Source: an uncultured SAR86 cluster bacterium (GTDB lineage Bacteria > Pseudomonadota > Gammaproteobacteria > Magnimaribacterales > D2472). Taken from it: 64,000 nucleotides of DNA. Below the pieces are notes generated by a model. The model had not been told where the DNA came from and did no database searches. It saw only the letters and a list, made by a program, of their open reading frames with translations. Positions 42,968 through 56,257 of the stretch are shown here, in pieces. Numbering within the stretch: position 1 is the stretch's first letter; every line of letters starts with the position of its first letter. A program made the translations under genes and the position numbers. Location of the stretch: positions 1 through 64,000 of the forward strand of contig CACLMT010000007.1 in NCBI GenBank assembly GCA_902608115.1, read 5' to 3'.

Positions 42968-45166
42968 ATGCAGCTCAAACATATTAAATTGGCTGGATTT
43001 AAAAGTTTCGTGGATCCCACGAGGATATCATTCCCCACAAATATGGTCGCAGTTGTTGGTCCAAATGGATGTGGTAAATCAAACGTTATAGATGCAGTTA
43101 GATGGGTTTTAGGTGAGCTTTCTGCAAAAAATCTTCGTGGTGAATCAATGTCAGATGTTATCTTTAATGGTTCTGATTTAAGGCAGCCTTCTGGTCAGTG
43201 TAGCATTGAACTTCTCTTTGATAATTCATTAGGAAAGTTAGGTGGAGAATATGCAAAATACAATGAAATATCTGTCAAGAGATTGATAGAAAGAGATGCT
43301 AAATCAATTTATTCTATTAATAATATTTCTTGTAGAAGAAAAGATGTTCAGGACATTTTTCTAGGAACCGGTTTGGGACCAAAAAGCTATGCAATTATTG
43401 AGCAGGGCATGGTATCTAAAATTGTAAGCGCCAAACCTGAAGAAATGAGGGTTTATATTGAGGAGGCTGCTGGAGTTTCAAAATATAAAGAGCGTAGAAA
43501 AGAAACTGAACAACGTATTAAAAAAACAAAAGAAAATTTATCAAGAGTCAAAGACATCAGAGATGAAATAAAGCGTTTGATTAATAGATTAAAAAATCAA
43601 GCAAAAGCAGCTGAAAAATATAAAGAACTTCAGGTTGAGGAGAAAGGGTTAAAATTGAAAATTTCTATTGTAAATACTTTAAGGGCAAAGGCTCAAAAGG
43701 ATAAGCTAAGCTCTCAAATTTCTACTCTTGATAATCAGATTAAAGTTAAATTTTTAGAGGTTGAGACACACCAATCAACAATTGATCAAATAAAAACAGA
43801 GCATTCTGAAGTTCTTTCTGCATTTGAAATTGCTCAGAAAAATTTTTACTCAATTGGTGCGGATATAGCTAGAGTTGAAGCTAATCTTCAAAATCTAAAT
43901 AAGACTCAAGCTCAAAGCTCAGAAGATCTTGTTAGAGCCAAAGAAAATTATTCTAGGGCAATTGAAAAAGAATCAAGCATAGAGAATATTACCCCTCAAG
44001 AACATGCAATGCATCTACTTGATAACATTTTAGATGACCTTAAGAATCTTGGTATACAAGGCAGCTCAATTAAACAAAAAGCTCTTGAGTTGAAGGAATT
44101 ACTTATTAGTATTCTTAAAATAACATCGGATCAATCTAAAAGCCTTACCAATGAATATTTAGCTAGACAAAATACTTTGAGTGAACTTATTCAGCAAACT
44201 GAAGAAAAAAAACTTCAAATAGAAAAAGATTTATCTGTTGTAATAGAAAAGAGCTCAGCCGCTGAAGCTGAATTAAATTCAATTAAGCAAAAACAATCTA
44301 AGGTTGATGACTCTATTAGAGAGTCAGAAAACAACAAATCAATTGCTACTTTAGATTTGCGTTCTCTTGAAGAGAAATCTAACAATCTTAAGCTTGATTT
44401 AAGGACTTTCGAAGTAAATTTAGATAATGCATCTGAAATTCTTAGTAAGGCAGGTATATCTGTTGAAGAATTGAACCCATCTGAATATAAAGACTTAGAA
44501 ATATCTTTACTTGAGGAAACTCTTGGGGCAGTACAAGGAAAGATTTTATTGCTAGGAGCAATTAACTTAGCGGCACCCGATGAAATTGCCGAAGAGACAA
44601 AGAGAATGGAAGAATTAGACGCACAATTGGATGATTTGAATGAGGCCTTGAACAAGCTTCAAAGTGCAATTAAAAAAATTGATGTTGAATCTAAGTCAAA
44701 ATTTGATGAGAGTTTTGATGAAGTGAATTTAAAAATTCAAGAAATTTTTCCAAAGCTATTTGGAGGAGGGAAGGCTAGATTAGAGTTAATTGAGGGAGAT
44801 TCTTTAAATTCAGGGATTGCACTTTATGCCCAACCTCCCGGTAAGAAAAACTCAACAATATCGCAATTATCTGGAGGAGAAAAAGCAATGACAGCTCTAT
44901 CATTGGTTTTTGCTCTGTTTGAATTAAATCCTGCTCCATTTTGTATGTTGGACGAGGTTGATGCACCGTTAGATGATGTCAATGCAACTAGATTTGTTGC
45001 AATGGTAGAAGAAATGTCTGATAGAGTTCAATTTATCTTTATTACCCATAATAAAATTTCTATGGAAAAAAGTGATTATTTAATGGGTATTACAATGCAA
45101 GAAGCAGGCGTTTCAAGAGTTGTTTCTGTTGATGTTAATGAAGCGCTTGAATTAGCTGCTTCATAG
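42968..45166 (+). CDS. smc: Short SMC chromosome-condensation protein lacking a hinge
   Basis: This 732-residue protein is well short of the usual 1150-1190. The N-terminal head is complete (IKLAGFKSFVDPTRISF, Walker A GPNGCGKS at 31-38, FLGTGLGPKSYAIIEQGMVS), as is the C-terminal head (LLLGAINLAAPDEI, IFPKLFGGGKARLEL, signature LSGGEKA at 634-640, Walker B FCMLDEVDAPLDD at 658-670). Residues about 175-515 are coiled-coil-like, interrupted near 340-365 (ITPQEHAMHLLDN...NLGIQGS), with no glycine-rich hinge block and no zinc hook. The frame is continuous, so this is not a simple frameshift. SMC proteins dimerise by the hinge and organise the chromosome with ScpAB. Locus order smc-zipA-ligA is as in Pseudomonas. 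Confidence 0.88.
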   Translation: MQLKHIKLAGFKSFVDPTRISFPTNMVAVVGPNGCGKSNVIDAVRWVLGELSAKNLRGESMSDVIFNGSDLRQPSGQCSIELLFDNSLGKLGGEYAKYNEISVKRLIERDAKSIYSINNISCRRKDVQDIFLGTGLGPKSYAIIEQGMVSKIVSAKPEEMRVYIEEAAGVSKYKERRKETEQRIKKTKENLSRVKDIRDEIKRLINRLKNQAKAAEKYKELQVEEKGLKLKISIVNTLRAKAQKDKLSSQISTLDNQIKVKFLEVETHQSTIDQIKTEHSEVLSAFEIAQKNFYSIGADIARVEANLQNLNKTQAQSSEDLVRAKENYSRAIEKESSIENITPQEHAMHLLDNILDDLKNLGIQGSSIKQKALELKELLISILKITSDQSKSLTNEYLARQNTLSELIQQTEEKKLQIEKDLSVVIEKSSAAEAELNSIKQKQSKVDDSIRESENNKSIATLDLRSLEEKSNNLKLDLRTFEVNLDNASEILSKAGISVEELNPSEYKDLEISLLEETLGAVQGKILLLGAINLAAPDEIAEETKRMEELDAQLDDLNEALNKLQSAIKKIDVESKSKFDESFDEVNLKIQEIFPKLFGGGKARLELIEGDSLNSGIALYAQPPGKKNSTISQLSGGEKAMTALSLVFALFELNPAPFCMLDEVDAPLDDVNATRFVAMVEEMSDRVQFIFITHNKISMEKSDYLMGITMQEAGVSRVVSVDVNEALELAAS

Positions 45167-45168
45167 GA

Positions 45169-48497
<3,329 letters not shown>

Positions 48498-48498
48498 T

Positions 48499-51336
48499 TT
48501 AAACCTTGAAGGGCTTTAATTTTAAATCAACTGCTTGATCTTTATAGCTTTCACCTGCAAGAATTGATTTAGAGGAACTTTTTGTTAGGTATTTTTTATT
48601 AACTCTTTCGAGTTCTTTAATTGAGCAATTAATAATTTTTTGTCTCATTTTCAATCGTTCAGCTATATCTATTTTTTGTAAATTATAGTTAAAATCATTT
48701 TTTGCTTCTCCGACTGGTGATAATGGTTTATCTATTGCAGATATAACATTTAAAATTGCCTCTTCTAAATTCTGAGAGGTTATTGAATTTTTTGCCCAAT
48801 TAATTGAATTTTGAAACGCATTAAAAGTTTTCATGCATTCTGGATCGCGATAGGAATAGAATTTAAAAGTATTTGTAGAGGTATCATTAGTTGCACCAGC
48901 TCCATATGCACCACCTTTTTCTCTTATGGAAGGATGTAAATAACCCCACTTTAAAACTGCTGCTAGAACTGATAATAGAGGAGCGTCTTCATGCTCTCTT
49001 GGAACGCTTTGAAATGCCTCAGCGCAGTAACAAACTTGAGAGCCTGTAAACCATGCAATTTGAGATGCCGATGGTTTGATAAGTTTCTGCTCGTTTGAAT
49101 GTTCTGGCTCTTTAAAAGTATCAATTTTATTTTCAAGCGAGGTTTTTGAACATGCAGTAAAAATCTTATATGGTTTAGCAATAACTTTATTATGAATATT
49201 TTTTAAAATTTTAACTATAGGTTCAGGATTGTCAGTTTTTTGAATTTTAGAAATTATTTCTTTAGAACGGTGTAGCATTTGGAGACCTGACAGATGAAAA
49301 GATGTAGCCGCTAAATCATTGAGCGTACTTGCTGCTGAATTCATAGCAAGATAATGACCATTTTGATTTAAAGACTCATCATTTTTAGCAACAAAAATAT
49401 TTAAAAGATCTAGGATTCGTTTTTTTTCATCAAATCTAATACATTCAACGGTGTTAAAGATAAGATTTTCCATTGAGTAAAAATTTTCTTCTAGACATCT
49501 TGAAGAAATGCTTAGAAATAATTTTCTAGAAGATGAATTATTAGTTTGTAACTTAAAAGAAGCATTTATTCCCCCAGTTATTTTAGATTGATGGGCTTGG
49601 ATTTCTTCGTATGTTTTATTTTTTAGACCTACTTCTGTCAAGATGAACGTATATAGCGAGGAGAAGAGCAATTCATCATTTGTTAGATTTTTTAATGGAA
49701 AGAGAAAATCAGAGTATATTAATCCGTTAGTCCCAACTTCATAAATTGATCTATTGCCTAAGATTTTATTTTTTTCGGTATATTCTCTTTTTAGTGGAAT
49801 GTCATGAATGGTTACTTTTGGAAGAATCTCAATATCATCAATTGCTTCTTGTCTTAATTTCAATGCATCAGCCAATTGATTAATTGTTTCTTTGTCACTA
49901 TGAGTAAGCGAGCTTTCTTTCTCTTTTAAGGCAGAAGAAAAATATTGCTCTAAGGCCTTATTAAAATTTGGATCAGGTTTTAGTTCATAAGTAAGACGAT
50001 GAGGATTTTTAAGTAAATCAGAGGTAATTAATTTTTCTATATATCCATTCTTATTAATTTTAAGTTTCAGTTTTTTAAAATTTGACTCTGAATCCAACAT
50101 TGAAATTGGATTATCGTAATGGATGCATGCATTCATACATCCCAGCATTAATTGGAGCCCATACGGCATACTTCCACCAGAGATTTCTCTTTGATTAATT
50201 TCCAGTTGATGCAAAGAAGAAGATATTAATTCTTCTGGTATCCCATTTTGAGCCAAATTATCTAATGTTGAAATAATTAATTCCTCTACTTCCATAGCTT
50301 TGTTAGTTTTTACACCCTCTAAACCAGCCATGAAAACAATTTCTTTATTACTCGGTTCCACCCCTAGAAATGGAGAAGGAGATTTTCCTAGAGAGGAAAG
50401 TTCTAAGGCTTTTCTAAGAGGTGAAGCTGAGTTACCAAGCAGAATGTTTGATAAAAAATATTTTTCAAGCAAATTTAAAGGCTCATGACTATTTCCTAAT
50501 AACCAGCTAAGTAAAACATGATGATTATCTTCATCACCAGGCAGAGGTTGATACGTACCACTTGCATAAATTGGTTTAGAAAATTTATTAGCTGCTTGAA
50601 TTATTAGTTTTTTTGATACGGGAGTAAATTTATTAAAAACATTTTTCTCTAAGTGTTCATGTATCTCATCAATAGATAAGTTGCCAAAGGTAAAAAAAGT
50701 TGCGTTGCTTGGGTGATAGTGTTTTTGATGAAATGCAACTAAATCAGCATGAGTTAAGTTAATAATTTTTTTTGGATCACCTCCACTATTATGATGATAG
50801 GTAGTTCCTTCAAATAGATGTTTCGACATCCCATGCCACAATTGATCAGCTGGTGAACTCATAGCGCCTTTCATTTCGTTAAAGACAACGCCTTTTATTT
50901 CTAGCTTATTGTTTGGAGTTATTTCTAGGCGATGACCCTCTTGAGAGAAGTCTAGGGGGTCTAATTGAGGAAAGAATGCTGAATCAATATAGACATCAAG
51001 TAGGTTCTTAAAATCTTTATTGTTTTGAGTGGCAAAAGGGTATGCAGTCCAATCACTAGAAGTAAATGCATTCATAAAAGAGTTTAATGAGCGCCTAATC
51101 ATCATGAAGAAAGGATCACGAACTGGATATTTAAGAGAGCCACAGAGCGAAGTGTGCTCAAGAATATGGGCTACACCAGTTGAATCCTCTGGTATAGTTC
51201 TAAAAGCTACCATGAATACTTTCTCATCATTCGAGGAATCTAGATGGATATGTTGAGTATTAAATTTTGAATGCTGATAGATGTGCGCATTAATATTTAA
51301 TAATTCAATTGTTTGAGATTTTTTTAGTTCAAACAT
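48499..51336 (-). CDS. M16C metallopeptidase (presequence-protease/insulinase family)
   Basis: The 945-residue protein has the inverted zinc motif HILEH (H57-x2-E60-H61) in GVAHILEHTSLCGSLKYPV and the downstream metal-ligand segment KGVVFNEMKGAMSSPADQ. The C-terminal half carries the R/Y substrate-binding region (REKGGAYGAGATND, FYSYRDP) characteristic of PreP-like M16C enzymes. Size is close to the usual 970-1000. These enzymes degrade short peptides in a closed chamber. No signal peptide is seen, so it is probably cytoplasmic. Confidence 0.9.
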   Translation of the reverse strand: MFELKKSQTIELLNINAHIYQHSKFNTQHIHLDSSNDEKVFMVAFRTIPEDSTGVAHILEHTSLCGSLKYPVRDPFFMMIRRSLNSFMNAFTSSDWTAYPFATQNNKDFKNLLDVYIDSAFFPQLDPLDFSQEGHRLEITPNNKLEIKGVVFNEMKGAMSSPADQLWHGMSKHLFEGTTYHHNSGGDPKKIINLTHADLVAFHQKHYHPSNATFFTFGNLSIDEIHEHLEKNVFNKFTPVSKKLIIQAANKFSKPIYASGTYQPLPGDEDNHHVLLSWLLGNSHEPLNLLEKYFLSNILLGNSASPLRKALELSSLGKSPSPFLGVEPSNKEIVFMAGLEGVKTNKAMEVEELIISTLDNLAQNGIPEELISSSLHQLEINQREISGGSMPYGLQLMLGCMNACIHYDNPISMLDSESNFKKLKLKINKNGYIEKLITSDLLKNPHRLTYELKPDPNFNKALEQYFSSALKEKESSLTHSDKETINQLADALKLRQEAIDDIEILPKVTIHDIPLKREYTEKNKILGNRSIYEVGTNGLIYSDFLFPLKNLTNDELLFSSLYTFILTEVGLKNKTYEEIQAHQSKITGGINASFKLQTNNSSSRKLFLSISSRCLEENFYSMENLIFNTVECIRFDEKKRILDLLNIFVAKNDESLNQNGHYLAMNSAASTLNDLAATSFHLSGLQMLHRSKEIISKIQKTDNPEPIVKILKNIHNKVIAKPYKIFTACSKTSLENKIDTFKEPEHSNEQKLIKPSASQIAWFTGSQVCYCAEAFQSVPREHEDAPLLSVLAAVLKWGYLHPSIREKGGAYGAGATNDTSTNTFKFYSYRDPECMKTFNAFQNSINWAKNSITSQNLEEAILNVISAIDKPLSPVGEAKNDFNYNLQKIDIAERLKMRQKIINCSIKELERVNKKYLTKSSSKSILAGESYKDQAVDLKLKPFKV

Positions 51337-51397
51337 GGGTTTATAATAAAAATAAATGCATTATATTAGTCATATTAACGTTAGATTGCTATTTACA

Positions 51398-51913
51398 ATG
51401 AAAGATAAAAAAAACTATTTAATTTTTTATATTTTATTATGTTTTTCTGCATGTTCAACTACGCCATTTACTGAGTTGAATAGTCGCGATAATTTTCATC
51501 TTGAAGACTCATCAAATTTTCATGTTAGTTTGAACAAGGAAACATTACCTGTAGAAATGGATCCGATCTTGATAGAGAATCTAGGAGAGGCTGCAAAGAA
51601 TTATCTAATAGGAGTAGGGCATAAGTATTCTTCCGATGCTTCCTTAATCGTAGAGATCAGCGTGGATAGTAAAGAAAAAATTAGAGTTGATGACCATAGA
51701 TTTCATGCCTACCCAATTTATAGAAATTATATTTTTGAACCAGATAGAATAGATACAATTCCTGAGTTTTATCTACGTATTTCTATTCATAGTCAAGATG
51801 AAGATAAAACTTTGTGGACTGGTTTAACTAAATGGCGAAAAGGATCTAGTTATGCCCCAAAAGATATGTCTTCAGCAGAGCTTCTAGTTGAAAATTTACT
51901 AGTTAATTTATAA
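51398..51913 (+). CDS. Putative lipoprotein (171 aa)
   Basis: I chose the ATG at 51398, which gives MKDKKNYLIFYILLCFSAC, a clear lipoprotein signal with lipobox FSAC; the upstream ATG at 51356 would bury it. The mature part has FHVSLNKETLPVEMDP, SDASLIVEISVDSKEKI and a C-terminal LYLRISIHSQDEDKT-like strand region with LWTGLTKWRKGSS, a pattern reminiscent of DUF4136-type outer-membrane lipoproteins. Function unknown. It is divergent from the M16C gene and ends overlapping mnmC by six bases. Confidence 0.72.
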   Translation: MKDKKNYLIFYILLCFSACSTTPFTELNSRDNFHLEDSSNFHVSLNKETLPVEMDPILIENLGEAAKNYLIGVGHKYSSDASLIVEISVDSKEKIRVDDHRFHAYPIYRNYIFEPDRIDTIPEFYLRISIHSQDEDKTLWTGLTKWRKGSSYAPKDMSSAELLVENLLVNL

Positions 51914-53737
51914 CAATCTTCTTGGATCAATTGCCAGTGCTACCCCAGTAGATATAGGGTTTGGTGCATCATAAATTTGAGAAGCAAGAAATTCTCCGAG
52001 CAAAGGTGCCAAGCTAAAACCTCGCGATCCTAAAGCACCTAAGACATAAATGTTTTCATTGGAACAAATTTTTCCTGCTACCGGCAATCGATCTTTGGTA
52101 CCAACTCTTAGGCGAGCTTCTATCAGTACCTCTTCTTTTGTATTGAGCTTGAAATGAAAATTTTCTTCAGTTTTAGAGATTAATTTCATGCATTCTTCAG
52201 ATGAAGGGCGCAAGTCAGTGAATTCTCTTTCATAAGTTGAGCCAATCCATGTTACGCCATCTACCCTGGGTAATATATAACCCTCAGAATTGAGCGGTAA
52301 ATCAACTTTAAATTTTTGTTCTGCAGTTAATCCAACAAGTTGACCTTTAGATACTTTTAAATTTGGTATTAAATTTTTTAATCCTAGGCCATTTGCAATA
52401 ATTAATGCATCATAATTATTTTGCGATGGAAGGTTTGCAAAGTTAAGCTCAATTTTATTATTCCTTGAAAACCATTTTTTAAAACAATGATTAGTAGAAA
52501 CATTAATATTTGGATGATTGAGCAAAGCTTTGCAGAGAAGTTTCGGAAAAAAGTAACCTCCTGGATGAACTTTTAAACCCTTAGACTTAAAGCCATACTT
52601 GTTATGCATTTCATTAGCACTGAGAGTTTGAAAAATATCTTCCCTTTTTAGGTCAATCATACTTTGAACCCATTCAGCTTGATATGAATTAGAGTGAGTA
52701 AACAAAAGACCTGATCTTTTATACTCTTTAGAAAATTGAGCATATATTTTGTCTGCATAAAAATAGGTTTGAGCTATTAAATATGCGTAGGGGCTATTGT
52801 TAGAAGAGAATCTTGGATACAAGGCTGCAACAGGGTTACTTGAGGTGCCAGATGTAATTTTATTACTAGATTCATAAACATCAACTATTGCGCCTCGATT
52901 AGATAGGGCATATGCAGCTGAACCTCCAGCTATTCCTGATCCAATAATTGCTACTCGTGGAGCATTTTTTTGAATATTATCTTTTGTATCTTGAAGAATT
53001 CGTATCTGACCTTTAAGTTTATGTCTTTTGGCTGCGAATCCTTTCTCTTTAGTAACTTCAAACCCAAATTTTTTAAAATTCCTTTTAACAAACCCTGCTG
53101 CAGTGAATGTTGCAAAAGTAGCATATTGAGATGAAAGGAGGCTTACGTACTGAGCTATAGAAGAATTCCACATAGAATTGTTTTTTTTTGGATCAAATCC
53201 ATCTAAGAACCACGCATTGATTTTATTATTGCTATATCCGAGAAGATTTTTTAATGCGGGTTCTGCTTGATTTTGGATTAAGGTTAATTTTAGATTTAAA
53301 TCTGGAATATCAATTCGTTGCATATCATTATGCATAGGCTCATACCTTTCTAAAAAGTATTTACTAATTTCAGCCAAAGAAGAAAAGTTTTTTAGAACTT
53401 TAAGAATCTGATCTTTACTTGGCAGAGCTTCATCGATCGAAACGTATTCTAAAGTTTTTATTTGTGATTTTTCTTTATATTTATTCCATAAGTGTGCCGT
53501 AGCAAAGAAATTCAAACCAAATCCGTATCCTAATTCCCCTATGGTCATACTTGAGTCTTTTATCCAACGATCCTCTATATCATTGGGCTTAATAAAGACA
53601 TTATAAATTTCAGCTATGGTATTAGTTTGAAAAAACCGATCGTCATATTCTACTGATTGAGGTATATCTTTATCCCAGTTGACATCTTGAGATTTAATTT
53701 CAAAAGGATTGTTAAAAAAACTATGATGGGTTGTCAT
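51908..53737 (-). CDS. mnmC: Bifunctional tRNA mnm5s2U34 biosynthesis enzyme MnmC
   Basis: The 609-residue fusion has an N-terminal methyltransferase (DDRFFQTNTIAEIYNVFI, IGELGYGFGLNFFATAHLW as SAM site, AWFLDGFDPKKNNSMW) and a C-terminal FAD oxidoreductase (VAIIGSGIAGGSAAYALSNRG from about residue 262; VLGALGSRGFSLAPLLGEFL near the end). The two domains convert cmnm5U34 to nm5U and then mnm5U in the wobble position of several tRNAs. Domain order and length match E. coli MnmC (about 670) with a shortened linker. Confidence 0.94.
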   Translation of the reverse strand: MTTHHSFFNNPFEIKSQDVNWDKDIPQSVEYDDRFFQTNTIAEIYNVFIKPNDIEDRWIKDSSMTIGELGYGFGLNFFATAHLWNKYKEKSQIKTLEYVSIDEALPSKDQILKVLKNFSSLAEISKYFLERYEPMHNDMQRIDIPDLNLKLTLIQNQAEPALKNLLGYSNNKINAWFLDGFDPKKNNSMWNSSIAQYVSLLSSQYATFATFTAAGFVKRNFKKFGFEVTKEKGFAAKRHKLKGQIRILQDTKDNIQKNAPRVAIIGSGIAGGSAAYALSNRGAIVDVYESSNKITSGTSSNPVAALYPRFSSNNSPYAYLIAQTYFYADKIYAQFSKEYKRSGLLFTHSNSYQAEWVQSMIDLKREDIFQTLSANEMHNKYGFKSKGLKVHPGGYFFPKLLCKALLNHPNINVSTNHCFKKWFSRNNKIELNFANLPSQNNYDALIIANGLGLKNLIPNLKVSKGQLVGLTAEQKFKVDLPLNSEGYILPRVDGVTWIGSTYEREFTDLRPSSEECMKLISKTEENFHFKLNTKEEVLIEARLRVGTKDRLPVAGKICSNENIYVLGALGSRGFSLAPLLGEFLASQIYDAPNPISTGVALAIDPRRLL

Positions 53738-53803
53738 AGATTACTTTTAATGGAGAAATTTTTAAGAATAAATGCGTATAGTTTCTCCAATTCTTACTAA
53801 AAA

Positions 53804-55039
53804 TTAGACCTTCGTAGGGATATCTTTAAATGCAATACCTTTGTCAGCTCTTGGACCTTGAGGAAGTCCAAGTACTCTTTCAGCAATAATATTACGTAGA
53901 ATTTCATCTGTTCCACCAGCAATCCTTAGTCCTGGAGCTCCGAGCCAGGCGCCTTGAAAAGATCCTAATTCTGAATCTCCATCAACCAACATGCCTGCCA
54001 TATCACCTGAATCAATACCAAAATTTCCTATTGATTGTAGTTTGTTTGCACTAACAATTTTAGTGATTGATGCCTCAGGTCCAGGTGCTTCTCCTTTTGA
54101 AAGAGCAGAGATAGTCCTAAACTTTGTAAATTTCAGACCATTGGCTTCACAAAACCAATCTGCAAGTCTTTCTCTAACTGCATTATTTTTTATAAGAGCT
54201 TCACCGCCTTCATCTTTAGTTTTAGAAAGCACTAACGCTTCTTCAATATCGGATCCTCTAGCATCTCCTACAGCTAATCTTTCATTCATGAGGGTAGTTA
54301 TGGCAACTTTCCACCCATCTCCAATTTCTCCAAGTCTTTGAGAATCAGGAATCCTGACATTATCAAAATAGACTTCATTAAATCCAGATCCACTTCCAGC
54401 TTGACCAGTAATTTGTTTAATTGGTTTAACAGTGATTCCAGGAGATTTCATATCAACAAAAAAGAAGGTTAACCCCTTATGTTTTTCAACTTTAGGATCA
54501 TGACGAACAATTAAAATTCCAAAATCTGAGTAATGCGCGCCTGATGTCCATACTTTTTGACCATTAATGAGCCATTCATCTCCATCTTTTTCAGCTTTGC
54601 TTCTTAGACCGGCAACATCAGACCCTGCTGAAGGCTCAGAGAATAATTGACACCAAATTTCTTTGCCTTCGGCCATAGGCGCTAGATATCTCTCTTTTAG
54701 CTCTTCAGATGCGTATTGCATTATTACAGGCCCGCACATTCCAAGTCCTATTGCAAAGATTCCACCAGGAACATTGAATTTAGCTTCTTCTTGACCCCAA
54801 ATAATTCTTTCTATTGGAGAGGCTTCAATACCACCATATTCTTTAGGCCAATGCAGCATGGCCCATCCAGCATCGTATTTCTTTTTTTGCCATTTTTTTG
54901 CTATCTCTAGATGTTCTTCTAGAGATGATTCTCCAATATGATCCATGGATTGGCTATCTTTTAACTCTGCATTAGCTTCAAGCCATTCTCTGCATTGAGC
55001 TCTAAATTTAGCTTGTTCAGGCGTATCATTAAAATCCAT
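53804..55039 (-). CDS. Acyl-CoA dehydrogenase, large subunit of a second heteromeric pair
   Basis: The 411-residue ACAD shows LHWPKEYGGIEASPIERIIW, CQLFSEPSAGSDVAGLRSKA, NGQKVWTSGAHYSDF, VKPIKQITGQAGSGSGFNEVYF and a C-terminal LRIAGGTDEILRNIIAERVLGLP. Gly replaces the classical catalytic Glu before GTDEI, so the base probably comes from the partner. It follows the 373-residue ACAD gene by three bases. Such long/short pairs act on steroid side chains or other bulky acyl-CoAs; a steroid link is plausible but not shown, since it lies 22 kb from the operon. Confidence 0.88.
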   Translation of the reverse strand: MDFNDTPEQAKFRAQCREWLEANAELKDSQSMDHIGESSLEEHLEIAKKWQKKKYDAGWAMLHWPKEYGGIEASPIERIIWGQEEAKFNVPGGIFAIGLGMCGPVIMQYASEELKERYLAPMAEGKEIWCQLFSEPSAGSDVAGLRSKAEKDGDEWLINGQKVWTSGAHYSDFGILIVRHDPKVEKHKGLTFFFVDMKSPGITVKPIKQITGQAGSGSGFNEVYFDNVRIPDSQRLGEIGDGWKVAITTLMNERLAVGDARGSDIEEALVLSKTKDEGGEALIKNNAVRERLADWFCEANGLKFTKFRTISALSKGEAPGPEASITKIVSANKLQSIGNFGIDSGDMAGMLVDGDSELGSFQGAWLGAPGLRIAGGTDEILRNIIAERVLGLPQGPRADKGIAFKDIPTKV

Positions 55040-55042
55040 AAT

Positions 55043-56164
55043 TTATCCCCTTTCTAATGTATTGGTTTTTTCTAAATTAGTAACTAATTTTTCTTTCCAT
55101 GTCGATTCAGACCCTAGCAATATCGAAAGAACTTTTGATCTTTTATAAAATAGATGACAATCATATTCCCAAGTAAACCCGTTTCCGCCATGAGTTTGAA
55201 TATTTTCTTTTGAGCAGAGTTGAAATGCTTTTGTTGCGCTTACTCTTGCTGTAGCTGCAGCTAGAGGGAGTTCAGAGGACTCAGAAGAAAGTGCCCAAGC
55301 TCCATAATATGAATTAGATTTTGCCAGTGTCACTGAAATGTACATATCAGCAAGTTTGTGTTTTATGGCTTGATAAGATCCAATTTGTCTACCAAAAGCA
55401 AATCTTTCAATTGCATAGGCTTTAGCCATGTCTAAAGCTGCTTGAGCTCCACCAATTTGCTCAAATGCAAAAAGTACTGCTGCTTGGTTAAGGAGGTCTT
55501 GAATATAATCCCAGCCCTTACCTGTATCACCTAAAAGTTGAGAAGGGGTGTTATTAAATTCCACTTTATAAAATGCTTTTGAGGTATCTATATTTTTTTG
55601 AGGTGTAATTATGATTGAAGGATCACTTAAATCTACCAACCTCAGGTCAGTAGCCTGCTTGGAAGAAGCTACTACAATCATATGAGTTGCAATACCTGCA
55701 TCAGGGACTGCAATTTTCACCCCAGTTAACTTTTCAGAAGAAACAGACACTTGAAGGTTTGATTCGGTTGTTTGCTGTGTGTCCTCAGCTATTCCATAAG
55801 TTCCAATAATTGTTCCGGTTACTAGCTGAGGTAAGATATCTTTTTTTATTTCTTGATTAGCATATTTAATCAACGCTTCTGTAAAAAAATATACTGAAGA
55901 TGCAAAGGGAACGGGTGCCAAGGATCTTCCTAGCTCTTCTGCAATCACACATAACTCTAAATGACTCAATCCGAGACCTTCATATTCATCAGGAATTCTG
56001 ATACCCGTCCAACCCATTTCAATAATTTTATTCCATAGGTTTTGATCAGTATCTAGATTTTCATCCATTACTTTTCTAGCGTTACTCAATCCACCTTCTT
56101 TATCAAAGAATTTTTTTGCTTCATTTTGAAGGAATTTTTGGTCGTCCGAGAAATCTAAATTCAT
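55043..56164 (-). CDS. Acyl-CoA dehydrogenase, small subunit of a second heteromeric pair
   Basis: The 373-residue ACAD begins MNLDFSDDQKFLQNEAKKFF and has GIRIPDEYEGLGLSHLELCVI, ERFAFGRQIGSYQAIKHKLAD and IQTHGGNGFTWEYDCHLFYKR. The order small-then-large on the minus strand is the reverse of the ipdE pair. The central beta domain is weakly conserved, as in other heteromeric ACAD partners. Acts with the downstream large subunit; substrate unknown. Confidence 0.87.
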   Translation of the reverse strand: MNLDFSDDQKFLQNEAKKFFDKEGGLSNARKVMDENLDTDQNLWNKIIEMGWTGIRIPDEYEGLGLSHLELCVIAEELGRSLAPVPFASSVYFFTEALIKYANQEIKKDILPQLVTGTIIGTYGIAEDTQQTTESNLQVSVSSEKLTGVKIAVPDAGIATHMIVVASSKQATDLRLVDLSDPSIIITPQKNIDTSKAFYKVEFNNTPSQLLGDTGKGWDYIQDLLNQAAVLFAFEQIGGAQAALDMAKAYAIERFAFGRQIGSYQAIKHKLADMYISVTLAKSNSYYGAWALSSESSELPLAAATARVSATKAFQLCSKENIQTHGGNGFTWEYDCHLFYKRSKVLSILLGSESTWKEKLVTNLEKTNTLERG

Positions 56165-56257
56165 AATTGTCTTAATTAGTTTTAAGTTAGGGCTTATAAT
56201 ACAAAGCCTTATTAGAACATATAATTAAATACAATTTAACTTGTAAATTCTTTAGAT

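Noticed and set aside
44215-44655. 146-codon open frame antisense to smc
   Set aside because: Serine-rich composition typical of the complement of an AT-rich coiled-coil gene; no family resemblance; full overlap with smc.
42968-45166. smc as a truncated pseudogene
   Set aside because: The frame is continuous and both the N- and C-terminal head motifs are intact in one ORF, so it is an internal shortening, not a broken gene.
53991-54341. 116-codon open frame antisense to the acyl-CoA dehydrogenase
   Set aside because: Lies wholly within a well-conserved gene and reads as its complement.
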